Source of the DNA: Lineus longissimus
Lineage: Eukaryota; Nemertea; Pilidiophora; Heteronemertea; Lineidae
Assembly (NCBI RefSeq): GCF_910592395.1
Contig: NC_088310.1
Coordinates: forward strand, 26,181,491-26,245,490
DNA: 64,000 bases
Direction: 5' to 3'
Positions 13,201 through 24,389 of the stretch are shown here, in pieces. A program made the translations under genes and the position numbers. The notes under the pieces were generated by a model. That model was not told the origin of the DNA and did no database searches. It saw only the letters and a list, made by a program, of their open reading frames with translations. The stretch's first letter is position 1; every line of letters begins with the position of its first letter.

Positions 13201-16200
13201 GTCATTCCATTGTTATGGAGTATATGTGATTTTTTTCTGTTCTATCATATTTTTCAGTAAGTAGTCTATAGGTCCCGCTCCACCCCATCCTACGTACCGT
13301 TCATCATTCATTAAAAGTGATGCCCTAGTTAATTCTTTGATTATTTTCTTCCAGTTTTTATATCATGTTAAGTGGTAAGACATCTGTTTACATCGACACG
13401 CAGAAGTCGGACGATGACCCGCCGGGAGAGGGCGCTGAGGTTGAGAAGGATGGTGAGGAAGAGGAAGAGGATGAGGAGGAACCGACGGGAGAGTACAGGA
13501 AGCATAAGGATGGATCTTTGGACAGGAACCAGTTTGGCAAGTTCATCATCAGATACGGTAAGATAAGATACCAATTAGATTAAACGTTGTACAAATTGGT
13601 AGACATCGCTTTCCGAAAGTTAAGTTGACCGGAGTGCAACATAAAACGCCATGTGATTGGTTGACACTTGTGATGCAGCATTTACACGTCGGCTCATGAT
13701 ATTGTCGTCAAATCATTGAGGTACTCCTCCTTTAATGTCTTTAACATCATCTTCATGTAGCAATATTCTCCGCCTCCCAATATGGAGAGAGAAAACGAAT
13801 CTCATGATGCCTCTAAGTAGGCCTATTGCTAACAAGTCAGTGCTTTTTCGTCTACATTTCACGTGAACAGTAGTGGTCTCCTTGTCATCACTTTCACCGC
13901 GGTCACTTTTGAAAAGGTAAGAGCAAAACTTATCACAAGAGCACATTTCTTGATTTTCAGGTTATTTTGACGACATGCCAGGTTGGAAAATGATGTGACG
14001 TTCACTATAACCCATGCATATTATTGTTTTGAGTAGTGATTGAACATGATTTAACGCCGATGATAATTTTCGTAATGGTTTACCTAACCAGCAATTACTA
14101 GATTGGCGTGGCTTTAATTGAAAGTTACCCGTTACCACTTTCCCGTAACAGTTTCTATGACAACAAGAATGACACTGAATTTCAATCCGACGCGCCTCCA
14201 AAGTGATAGGAATCGAACGTGCCTCCTTGTCTAATCTGGAGTAAGCGCGAGTTGGAAAACTAGCCAGTATCCGGACAACAATAGTGCTTTCGGGTACTTT
14301 TTCTACCCGAATTTACTGATTGCTTGGATACCGACGTTTGGTTATGAGTTATGTTTTCGTAATCATTTGTGTGATGTAAACGAGTGTGTTCTTGCAGTTA
14401 CTCAATGACAGTCTTTCACAGCTTAAAGTGTAGTTGGTGTCTGGCGTTCCCGTTAACGAGAGAGTGGCGCGAAGCTCAAAACTGGATATCTCCAAGTCGT
14501 AGTTTGTAATTTCATTATGTGGCAACAAGAGTAAATAAAGCCTTATTTGTTCTTGATGGTAATATACTATTCGTCATGTTTTTTAATGAAAAGGTAAATG
14601 ATTTACTCTCACTGTGTGACGTCAGTGTGTTTTACACTCTACTTCCGCCCCTGCTGTACAGGTATATCAATCATCTAATGTTATCATTGCGTGGACCAAA
14701 GATAAATATATTGACAATTTGTAGTCCGTTCGGTATCGCTCATAACAAGCTTTAATTAGCGTTAGTTACGCTGAAATAATAGATATAATTCATCATTGTT
14801 TGATCATATGCACTCCATCAATGATGTATGGGACGGTTAAACAAACCAGCTGGCTGTACATCGACTGGTCGCAGCGTTGTTGACACGGAGGCGGTCATTA
14901 AACTGCGCAGCCCTGCGAAAACAAGTCCTGTGGTAGTTACATGGTTAACCAGTCGGCACTTTCGTCTGCCCCGTTTTTGCTTTCTTCCGGGATATTATTT
15001 CCCTGCTTTCAATCACACGGCAGTGACAAAAAGTCCTGACATTTACGACAAAAAATTGGTTCCTTTCCAATTACTACTTCGATGAAGCAGGATTGAAGGT
15101 CTCTGATTGGATACCTGGATTCGATTTCACTGAAAACACATGACTGTGTTGATTGGTTCTTGACGGTGAAGCAGGGCTGGCGGCTTCACATTGGACAATA
15201 TGACAGGAAGTCGCATCGGTGGAGTGGGATAGCTTCTGATTCTATCAAACTGGAAGAATATATTAAAGGCCATCGGCATCACATATCGAGTTGCCGACAG
15301 AGTCCGATGATATAAAGGCCTATATATATGTCTCATAAACTCCTCTCCTGATGGAATACGTGGAATCCTTGAGGAATATACTCTATTCAGGATGAACATT
15401 ACCATTCTGACCTCTCTCAGATTGGTACCAATCGCGAAGATCGCTCTTGCAAAAGCCTTGCTTGGTGTCCATTGTTTCGTTTTGGCAGACAAACCTGTCA
15501 CTTCGCCGTGTCACATTTGAAAGGAAACGGCTTTTTCAGACCTAGAATCAATCAGATACATTGATTCATCACTGTACGTCTGCCTAAATATCTTATTTGT
15601 ATGATTGAAAGAGTATCGACAGAGAGATATTCAAAGAATTAAGTAGGCCTAGCGATCCTCTTTTACAAATCTAATAGAATAGCTATTGATATAACGAATT
15701 CAGAATGGATTTATCATTTGATTCATACCGTAAAATGACACAGTTTTGACAGTATGGACAAGGGTCTCTGGCAAGTTTATTGTAAAGTTAGGGAAAGTTT
15801 ACGCAGGGTAACAAACGAATGATTTCAAACAATCCTTTAGACAAATCTTGGCAGAACAAACATTGTCAGACTTGAAGAAGCATACTTTATTGAGAGACAG
15901 TTTGTTGTCGACAACAGGTCGGAAGATATATTCCTGACCATTGGAAGGAATGAGTGCGTGTGGATAGGGATTAGAAATTTCAGATTTATTACCTTGTCAT
16001 CATATTAACCCGAAATAATGATGGTTACTTACTACACCATTGTCTGGCTACCATTCTTTGGATCGTATGTGCTGCTGTAACGTGAAATCGTAAGGATATC
16101 GCAACAAATCAGGCGTTTTATACCCAAGAGGGACAGAAAGGAAAGGTCCTTCCACACCTCTGGTGATATCACATGACAGAAGCTGCCATTTTTTCTCTGG

Positions 16201-19200
16201 GTATTGCATCCACGTTCGTCTCAAGTTCAGTTGGATAAAGACTGATATCTGACCAGTTCCTTTGAGTTAGATGCCGAATGGAGTAGAATAGAAAGCATCA
16301 AGAAATAATACTCTAACGGATTCCACTGCTTTCAATATGCCTTTCAAATAAGGAAAACAAGATGAAAGTCTCATTTTAGAGGAAAATGAGTAGTTTTTGA
16401 ATTGTCCGGTCCACGTATTCTTGGAGAAGGAAGTTTTTAATCTGTTTGTAAGACAACCAAAGCAGCAAGATGGCTATGAACTTTTTCAAGGCGAGGATCA
16501 TCGGAGCCATCGAGCAGTCAGCTGAGAGTAAGTCTCAATAGAGAGGTTTAGCAACGTACCGTGTTACGTCTTCGTCACCTCCGAGAAGATAGAAAGTGCC
16601 GAACCGATAATAATGACCATGTTCATTGGGACACTCTTGATAACCGCACTGCCGGGTGGTATCAATTCTGTCGTGTTACTTTAACATGACTTCGAACAAA
16701 TGTTGACATTTTCTCCATGTTTTCACTTCTTTCAGATGCTGGCAAGAGCTTTGGCGAGATTGCGTTGATGAGCAAAGAAGCTGTAAGAAATGCTTCCATC
16801 GTAGCGGATGATGGCACCGACCTGCTGGTTGTCAGCAGGCTCCTCTTCAACAGATCACTCAAGGTAGGGTAAAAAATCCCAAAAAAAAAAGTCACCCGCG
16901 TGGGGGCTCGAACCCCAGACCCTCAGGTTAAAAGCCTGATGCTCTACCGACTGAGCTACACGGGCTGTTGGTTCTACTGCTGGTTGTCAGAAGGCTCATC
17001 TTCAAAAGATCACTCAAGGTAGGGTAAAAAATCCCCAAAAAATAAGTCACCCGCGTGGGGGCTCGAACCCCAGACCCTCAGGTTAAAAGCCTGATGCTCT
17101 ACCGACTGAGCTACACGGGCTGTTGGTTCTACTGCTGGTTGTCAGTAGGCTGCTCTTCAACAGATCACTCAAGGTGGGGTAAAAAATGCCCATAAAACTT
17201 GGTCACCCGCGTGGGGGCTCGAACCCCAGACCCTCAGGTTAAAAGCCTGATGCTCTACCGACTGAGCTACACGGGCTGTTGGTTCTGCTCCTTCTATTTT
17301 ATCATCATAAGGCAATGTCCCAGTGCGAATTGGAATCGATCACAAACTATTCAGCCAAACAAAAGATGGCTCGCCTTTAATTGGCCGTTTCGTTATCACC
17401 TGTTTAGTTACAAAGGCACGAAAGTAACTACAAATCTTAATTCAAGAACAATCTACTTGAAATTGTACTTCCGCGGACACGCCACTAAGACGGTATCACC
17501 GCCCTCCGCCCCAAACTATTACCACCACTACCATGGACACAAAGCAAACTTCTCAGTAACTGGACAGCAAAAAATCATCCCTCGGCTATACCGTCCATCT
17601 GTCTCCACCTTTATGTTATTATCGATTAAGCGACATTGTATCGGTATGGTGTAACAGCCTTCCCCAGGTGTTTGATATTGACTATCAGATCATTAGTAAT
17701 AATTTATGATAGATTTTGAGTGATTTAGGCCTACAATGGAATAAAATAGGTATGTTTTACTTTTGATGTCAACAGCCCGTGTAGCTCAGTCGGTAGAGCA
17801 TCAGGCTTTTAACCTGAGGGTCTGGGGTTCGAGCCCCCACGCGGGTGTCCAATTTTTTTTGTCTTCCAATAATTTTAAACCTTTAAAGGGGGCAATGTCT
17901 TTATACACTCACAAAGAGTTCATGACTGTCAAAGTGTTGGCATTTTTAAGCAAATAGGTCAACAGTTTAATGACACCATTCCTTTTACTTTCGGCTGGCA
18001 TGGCCGCGACGACCTTTGAGAATGACGGTGAAAGAGGACATATCAAGAAATCATTTCATTCATACGATCTCTTCCCTCATGTGGAATAGACAAAGGAGAC
18101 TTTCTATTGCTTTGACACAGGCGGGCTATGCACTGTATTGCTTTTAACCGCATAATATCATAGTGAATAGAATATGACATATCATAAATGACACGTAAGT
18201 TAGCTCTCAAACAAGACAGAGACAATCCAAGGCCACTACTAGACTAGATAAATAAGTTCTGGTCAGCTTTCTGTCAAGAATTTTGACTTCAATTCTCTTC
18301 GCTCAGACTATTTTTAAGGTGTTAAACAAACGCTTTGTTAATTATAGACTCAAGCAATACTATAACCATAGGCGTATAGACTCACATGCCTCATGAATTT
18401 TGCCCTGAATACACTATAATGTACATGTACTCTTTGAAATATAGCTTGAACTTATAAGTCATCATTGCCAGAACATTACATCGCCACAGTCATCGAAATG
18501 GGAAATTAATGTATTGATTTCAACCAGATCTGCATCTTTTCTCAAGGAAATAATCCCACAGGATGCAGCTACATTGTGAATAAGCGATAAAAGGAGACCG
18601 AGCAGCAAACGGGAGTAGAAATCGTTGTATTTTGTAAATACAGCATATCTGTGGTGCCGCTGTCAACATTTCATAGTTCGTTGGATTTAAAGAAAGAATT
18701 TCGACCTATTTGACAAAATTTATCTTATGTGATGCCCCTGGCAGTGATGAGCTTAGAGACATGCTTCTGGAATAAGCTTGATATTCAAGAATTCAGTGTG
18801 AATGACATATATATCATACGGTTCAAAGACATGAAATGCGGCATTGCCAAGGATTACGCATTGCTGATAATTTACTTCAAAGTACATGATTGTATTCCGA
18901 TATTGTTCAGGTGAAATAATACATGATATTTTTGCAAAAGGCTTATTGTACCAGAAATAAGACTCTTTAGACCTTTGGTTTATCCCGGCATAACTGTCTC
19001 TTACAGAGTAAGCAAGAGGCGGAATACAAGGAACGGAAGCAATTCATTGCGTGCTCCAGTCTCTTCGATAAGTGGATTCCAAAGTTCTCCCGCCTACTGG
19101 AGATGAGTCTGCGAAAGGAGGTGTACCCGTATGGCTGTAATATCGTCAAGCAGGGAGACCCCGTCATTGGATTACACTTCATCATCAAGTAAGTGAGACG

Positions 19201-21856
19201 AGTATAGATAGACCCAATTAAGCATTGAACATGAACACAGTACATGCTGTGAACAAACCGTAAACCGTTTGGGAATACTAGACCACACGAAGTATACCTT
19301 TTTCTAGTTGTTTATTCGTAGCACGGGCCTTTAACATCTCAACAGTTCGTCGGTTTCTCCTTGTTTTAGTAGTTGCCTTAGCTTGCGTTCGGTGAACAGA
19401 CTTAGCTTTGCGATGTTCGTTGAGCGCTCAACAGACTTGGCTTAACCGTCTATCCGTTAGGTCAAATGAACTAAAAAGAAGTTCCTTACGTTGAAAAGAC
19501 TTCGCTCAAACGTCTACCGTATGGTATACCTAACTGTTAAATGAACTAACAATAAGTTGATATCGCTGTGGGTGAAATTGGTCCTTCTCTTGCAGGGGAC
19601 AGGCTAAAATCATTGTAGATCCTACCTCGCATAAGACACAATTCCCCAAGCTGATGCAGGAGATGGAACGGTCAGAAGTGGACGATCTTAGAAGGTTGGT
19701 ACAATTATTTTATAACTTGTGTCAAAAAGACTTCAGTAGTTTGTCGATTTAGTGTCTTCATCACCAACTTGCCAACCCATGCTTGTTTGATTGACAATTG
19801 TCAGCCTTAATCATCTTCACTATCTCTTTCAATTGATATTTGTATATTTCACCACACCTCGTTTCAGTCATTCTACCAATAAGAAAGAAAACGATGAGAT
19901 AGACCGCCACGATCTGTTGGTGCGCCGTATCCGAGTGCGCAGGCGCGAGGGGTACGCTGCAGCCGAGAAGAAGATGGTGTACCGGAAGATCGATCTCTGC
20001 TTCGTCGAGGAAATGGAAGTAATCGGTGAGTAGGTCATGGAGTCGTGAGAAAGAAAGAGTAACCCACGAGTTGGGCTGTCACACGAGGTTCATTAAGAGG
20101 GGGTCTTAGTTTTATCTTCTTCCCAAGTCAGCAATTTTTCCCTCCAGTCTGGCTAGTTATTCATCTATTTGTAATAAAAGAGATTTTAGATATCCCGGGG
20201 GCAACCTGACTCTAATCTGCAAACTTTGTGTTAAAAAATGTTTTTATACCTTTGTAGGCGATATAGAAATGGTGCTAAACCTTCCCACATACATGCATAC
20301 CATCCAATGTACTGCCAATACAGAGGTGCTTATACTCGATATGAAAAACTACGAGCGTTTGATTACAAGAAAAAACCCACAGACAATTCAGATCATGAAG
20401 GAGAAGGTTGTCGAAAAACTATCGAACAGGTCGACGACTCCTCAAGGTTTACAAGTCCCGTTGATTGGTCATATCGTACGGAAACTCAAACCAAAACAAA
20501 AAGTACAAGTAGACCCAGGAAAGAATAGACAAGCGAAAAAACGTGAGGTTCTGATGAAGCAGTTAGTGAAGCTGTTTCTGGATGATAAGGCGCCCATGAT
20601 TGAACCATGTGTCCCAAATACAGTCTATTATAAAACAAAGGCGCATGAGAAAGCACAAGTGAGGAAGAATGTTGAGAAGCGGCAAGGGCGGAATCTTGCT
20701 TCCGCGAACACGCGGGCGCGCTTGTACGGGATGAACACCAAACGACCGCGGAGTAGGCGGGAATTGGAGAATTTGGCGTCGGCTTACCCAACAAACTTTG
20801 ATCATATGGATCCCTACAGGAGGCAGAGTGCTATCTATGTTGATGAAGACCATGAGCTTGATGAGCTTCTTGCCCGTGACAACATCCGTACTGCTGTGAG
20901 CGACGAAGTTTTCAAGCTTACTCAACTCGACAGCGATGACGAGGGTGAAAAGATCTCCAAAGGTTCATTGATCAACATCGTCTCGGAAATGGACAGCTAC
21001 CAGCGTGTCACCTCCGCTGTCAGGTCGAAGGTTGTGACGGCTGTGGCTGAACGCGAAAATAAACATAAGCAGTTTGATTTGTTGCGGCCTCAGTCTGCTC
21101 CTGCAATGAAATTTGAAAGGAAGGAGGAGGTGGAGCATGAGGCTGAGCATGAAGAGGAGTTGTCGCTGGCTAGCGAGGGAGAGGAGTTTCATGAGGGAGA
21201 CGACAACTTCGATTGGGAGACAAGCGATGGCGGGTTACGGAACTTGGAAGACAAGGTGCGGAGGTTTGTGGAGCGACCGAGTGAGAAGGCAATTGGGCAC
21301 GGGGCCTCCATACGGCCTATGAGGAGGTTTGAGATTAAGGTAAGAGTAGTCTAGAATGTCCGCTTTTTGAGTTGAAAGATTTACGAAAGTCGTCATGACA
21401 TTTGAACTTATCAGCGAGGTTGTAGTGCTGCAGGCCTTTTGTTTGAAAACCAGAGAGAGCTGACCTCGCTAACCGTCAGAAGAGCAAGACACACGGACAT
21501 GCTCTCTCATTTATATATTCTTTTACTTGCAGACTCAGGCAGACATCCCAGTGCCAGGAGGCACCGTCTTCGTACGCCGGAAGGAATGCCGCTTCGGGGC
21601 AACGAACACCGTGGGTGAACACCAACATGTCCGCCATTTTATGCTTCCAAAAAACGCCTTCCAAGCCATTCAGTTAGAAAAGGAACGCATGAGACATAAA
21701 CAACAATACGAGGAGGTGATTCGTCAGACGCCACTTCCTCCGCGACCAAGGACATCTTTGTCTTCCGCGAGGAGTTTAAGGACGGTCCCCAATAATAGAA
21801 AGGTTCGCCCGCATTCAGCTTTCGTCAGTAGACAAACTGCTGATGCTATGGTCTGA
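7202..21856 (+). CDS. CNBD2: Protein with two cyclic-nucleotide-binding domains, CNBD2-like
   Basis: Ten coding exons: 7202-7427, 9612-9821, 10977-11064, 13355-13557, 16736-16863, 19007-19188, 19596-19694, 19868-20025, 20258-21339 and 21533-21856. Every junction has consensus GT-AG borders and compatible phase; the product is 899 residues. CNB domain A (about 150-285) shows IIKQGDVGDCFYIMLSGK and a phosphate-binding cassette FGEIALMSKEAVRNASIVA, which keeps the Glu and Arg that contact cyclic nucleotide. Its loop is expanded by an acidic insert (EEEEEDEEEP). Domain B (about 300-460) has IVKQGDPVIGLHFIIKG, but its cassette region GDIEMVLNLPTYMHTIQC lacks the Arg, so it may not bind ligand. The N-terminus (SPVLRRRSTSQALRPR) and the C-terminal 430 residues are polar and basic or acidic. 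CNBD2 is a sperm cAMP-linked protein in mammals; the orthology is inferred from layout. Human CNBD2 is shorter (about 576 residues). Introns host five tRNA genes. Confidence 0.85.
9386..9406 (+). repeat. Poly-C tract (21 bp)
   Basis: Uninterrupted run of C inside intron 1 of the CNB gene, about 200 bp upstream of exon 2. Similar 19-bp homopolymer C or G tracts occur at 38393 and 54455. Confidence 0.95.
10283..10354 (+). tRNA. tRNA-Cys: tRNA-Cys (GCA)
   Basis: The 72-nt gene starts GGGGGTATAGCTCAGCGGTA, has anticodon loop CTGCAGA with GCA, a GGTTCAAGTCC T-arm, and ends TGCCCCCT. Acceptor GGGGGTA pairs with TGCCCCC. It matches animal tRNA-Cys nearly base for base. It is in intron 2 of the CNB gene, in the same orientation as the host. 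A T-rich stretch follows at about 10361-10376 (TTTTTTGTTTTTC), a good polymerase III terminator. Confidence 0.96.
11869..11975. repeat. 19-bp perfect inverted repeat (hairpin), 107 bp
   Basis: CATGCCATACCAGTCGCTA at 11869-11887 is repeated as its exact reverse complement at 11957-11975, with a 69-bp loop. The AAGATGGAAAATGG block just inside the left arm recurs in direct orientation near 12063-12077. It lies in intron 3 of the CNB gene. It could be a small foldback element. Confidence 0.8.
16470..16527 (+). other. Possible alternative first exon of the CNB gene
   Basis: An ATG in good context (AGCAAGATGG) opens MAMNFFKARIIGAIEQSAE and ends at a strong donor (GAGA|GTAAGT). Its phase (1) joins in frame to the next exon at 16736, giving ...SAE-NAGKSFGEIALM. 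A product starting here would lose the N-terminus and the first half of CNB domain A. Including it as an internal exon would interrupt the CNB fold, so an alternative promoter is the better reading. The evidence is only the ATG, the donor and the phase. Confidence 0.3.
16893..16965 (-). tRNA. tRNA-Lys: tRNA-Lys (TTT), copy 1
   Basis: 73 nt; the reverse-strand sequence starts GCCCGTGTAGCTCAGTCGGT, has anticodon loop CTTTTAA (TTT), T-stem TGGGG/CCCCA and ends CGCGGGTG. The acceptor has a G1-U72 wobble pair where animal tRNA-Lys normally has G-C. It lies 30 bp after the donor of CNB-gene exon 5, antisense to the host. Its 3' side reads into a T-run (complement of 16881-16890), a polymerase III terminator. 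Confidence 0.95.
17048..17120 (-). tRNA. tRNA-Lys: tRNA-Lys (TTT), copy 2
   Basis: Identical in sequence to copy 1 over the 73-nt tRNA, in the second 155-bp unit, with a shorter T-rich terminator (complement of CCCCAAAAAATAAG). Same G1-U72 pair. Confidence 0.95.
17204..17276 (-). tRNA. tRNA-Lys: tRNA-Lys (TTT), copy 3
   Basis: Same 73-nt gene as copies 1 and 2, in the third unit. The downstream T-tract is broken (complement of CATAAAACTTGG), leaving a T4, so termination may be weaker. After it the unit breaks off following GTTGGTTCT. Confidence 0.95.
17775..17847 (+). tRNA. tRNA-Lys: tRNA-Lys (TTT), copy 4, inverted
   Basis: The same tRNA on the plus strand, 498 bp beyond copy 3, ending GCGGGTG followed by TCCAATTTTTTTTG, a strong polymerase III terminator. 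No exon-tail sequence accompanies it, so it is an inverted copy or an older member rather than part of the tandem array. Confidence 0.95.
17848..19006. other. Rest of CNB-gene intron 5
   Basis: AT-rich intron sequence with no further RNA gene, conserved frame or tandem repeat that I could support. Confidence 0.5.
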
Positions 21857-22821
21857 TCCGCCACGGATATTTCGATCTGTGATATCATTGTTGCCATCAG
21901 ACACTTCACTTCTGATATGTAATGTGTGGTGGTTTCCGTTACCGCTTCAGTACCCCGCCGAAAATGCTTCGACCCCAGGTTGGCCTTCCAGAAGATTGAA
22001 GTTTATTGTACTAAGACCCAATTTGTCAACAGACGAAAAACGACAAAGAGCCTTTGTAGCTTCTTTGAGAGGAAAAAAGACATTTAGTGTTAACTTATTT
22101 ATTTTCGCTTTAGAAGCTCCTATAAATATTTTCTATACCTGAAACCGATGTGCATTTTCTTTTTCTTGTCATACCACAACATAAACGAGAGCGTGAAGAT
22201 GATTACGAACGAATGGTGATACATCATTCAACACTTGAAGACGATTTCCATTTCACTTGATCACGTTGACCGCCATAAACCGGCCTCGTTCCTCACCATA
22301 TAGAAAGGACGCTCAGGATGACGAAACGGACTGCATAGGAGTCCAACTTCCACGTAGCTTGGTGTCGCCAGTCATTCTGATTAGTGTATCCCTTAACTAA
22401 CCACCTTTCTCTGACTCTTGGACCACCGCAAACGTTCAGACAAAAAGCATGGAACGTTCTGTCCTCGAGGACACTTTAGCGCCACTCCGTCTCAACTAAA
22501 CGTCCCGCAAACTCGGCCAGATCCCCATCTATATCATTTTTCTCGTACACAGAGACATGTTGTGAATGCTTTGTGCATGTCGCTGGCGTCGTTAAGCACA
22601 ACATTGATTGATCCCATGAGTCATTCACTAGAACACGATTGGTAATATCTATTTATATCAATGTGAAAAGTGCTCGCATTGAAAATGATCTGAGAGGGAT
22701 AATTTGTATACAGCGGCGACATAAGTATATCACCAGGAAAATATCGGCTACAGAAAAACACAACTCGAAGCACAACTTGTTCTCTCACAGACTGACCAGG
22801 ACGACTGATTGAGTGTCCACG
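21857..22821. other. Intergenic between CNB gene and RCC1 gene
   Basis: Holds the 3' flank of the CNB gene and the 5' flank of the RCC1 gene, both plus strand. No canonical AATAAA was seen on the plus strand close to the CNB stop. No coding frame is supported. Confidence 0.5.
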
Positions 22822-24066
22822 ATGGCGGTGGTCTATGCCTGGGGTCTTGGCAAATCTGGACAGTTGGGCAATGGCAAGCGAGCAAACAGTGAATTACCCG
22901 AAGTGTTTCAAACAAAACGGAAAGTGGTCTCTCTGAGTTGTGGAGCTCTCTTTACAGGGGTTGTGACGACTGACGGGAAGGTTGCTACGTCAGGGTGCGG
23001 GAAGTATGGACGTCTTGGCGGCGGTAATGAGAACGACAGGGAGACGCCGACCGAAGTGGAGATAACGGACGACACTAATGTTAAAGAGGTTAGTAGTCAC
23101 AACCATATGAAGACTGAGTACATCCACCTGATTAAGAACACATTTCAATAAAGTAATGCTTCTCTCCCTCCTTTCCAGATTTCCTGTGGTTGCTGGCATG
23201 CCTGTGCCATCACTGACGAAGGACAGGTCCTCTCATGGGGGTTTGGAAGACAACATGGCGTGTTTGGTTGTGACGGTGACAAAAACGTCATAATCCCGAC
23301 ACTCATTACGTCTCTGCAGACAGTGCGCATTGCTGGTGTTTCCTGTGGGAACAACTTCACGCTCGCGTGGACCAGTGACGGTGAGGCGTTGTCTTGGGGG
23401 TATGGCCACTATGGTGTCCTCGGGCATGGTGACGAAATAGACCAGACGAATCCAAAAAGGATACAAGCTTTTGATAATGAGAAAGTCGTCAATATGAACG
23501 CAGGGTTTGCCCACTGTGGTGCTGTTACGGAATCTGGCGGTGTCTTTATGTTTGGGAAGGGGAAAGACCACGCACTCGGTTTAGGGAAAGTATCTGGCGA
23601 CCAGATGACACCCAAGTCACTGAAAGTACTTTCAGATGCGCGGATTCTAGGCTTGAGTTGCAGTGTAGGAGAACACCACGGTCACACCCTGGCAGTGGAC
23701 GACTCCGGGACAGTTCATAGCTGGGGTGACGGCTACAAGGGAAAGCTGGGCCTAGGAGACACAGAGTCGCGGTTAGTTCCGACACAGATACCTCAGAAGA
23801 ACTTCAATGGCGAGTTCATCACTCAGGTGTCAGCAGGGGGAATCCATAGCGCTGCAGTCAGCAGGGAAGGACATGTGTTCACATGGGGCTGTGGAAGTGA
23901 CGGGAGACTGGGACACCCAGAGGCCAAGGGGCATCGGTATCTGTTCAAATCAGATGTCCCCAGAGTTGTAGACTTTCTGGAGAAAGTTGGGAAGGTTAAA
24001 GGTGTGTCTTGTTCTTATTACCACACGGCAGCAATGGTCACAACCTCGAGGACGAAGGACAAATAG
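22822..24066 (+). CDS. Seven-bladed RCC1-repeat protein
   Basis: Two exons, 22822-23088 and 23179-24066, joined in phase 0 (AAAGAG|GTTAGT ... TTTCCAG|ATTTCC), give 384 residues that are almost all RCC1 repeats. Seven blade signatures follow in order: YAWGLGKSGQLG, ATSGCGKYGRLG, LSWGFGRQHGVFG, LSWGYGHYGVLG, FMFGKGKDHALG, HSWGDGYKGKLG and FTWGCGSDGRLG, with SCG...H or SAGGIHS turns between them. This is a complete beta-propeller with no added domain (no BTB, FYVE or HECT). RCC1 itself is the Ran exchange factor, but stand-alone propellers of this size have varied partners and it lacks the basic N-terminal tail of RCC1. I therefore leave it unnamed. The ATG has a purine at -3 (CACGATGG), and no upstream exon is needed. 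Confidence 0.9.
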
Positions 24067-24383
24067 CACATCCATCTGGACCATGTCAGGTTTTACTCAT
24101 AAGCGTAACACGGTCTTCTATGTTCATGATGATTTGTGACCAGGACAGCTGGCCACCAAGGACTACTTTTTTCAGAGTGTTTGGGCCTCAAGATTTCCTG
24201 AAGAGAACTTGAACTTTCGTCGCAGAGGATGCAGTAGAGAAGTGTCATGCTAACTTTTGTCTCCATCAAATCAGCAAAGAATATATTCCTCTTTGTGGTA
24301 CCTCCATGTATCTCATCCTTAACATGTCACATGAAGGACGCAACCAGATAATCTTGCATTCATTCATTTATTCATTGTTATAC

Positions 24384-24389
24384 AATAAA
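24384..24389 (+). terminator. AATAAA polyadenylation signal of the RCC1 gene
   Basis: AATAAA in TACAATAAAAAAATAG, about 320 bp after the RCC1-gene stop codon and before the convergent TRPT1 gene. Position fits; use is not shown. Confidence 0.55.

Larger units (their letters stand above)
16822..17290. repeat. 155-bp tandem triplication: exon tail + splice donor + tRNA-Lys
   Basis: Units begin at 16822, 16977 and 17132, exactly 155 bp apart. Each holds the last 42 nt of coding exon 5 (CTGCTGGTTGTCAG... to CTCAAG), its donor (GTAGGG, GTAGGG, GTGGGG), an A-rich spacer and a minus-strand tRNA-Lys. The first unit is the functional exon end. Unit 3 differs from it by two synonymous changes in these 14 codons (AGC to AGT, CTC to CTG). 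Unit 2 has three replacements (S to R, L to I, N to K). Copies 2 and 3 have no acceptor in front of them. Confidence 0.92.

Noticed and set aside
17199-17654. A 151-codon plus-strand frame
   Set aside because: It begins inside a tRNA-Lys complement and runs through intron sequence with no recognisable domain.
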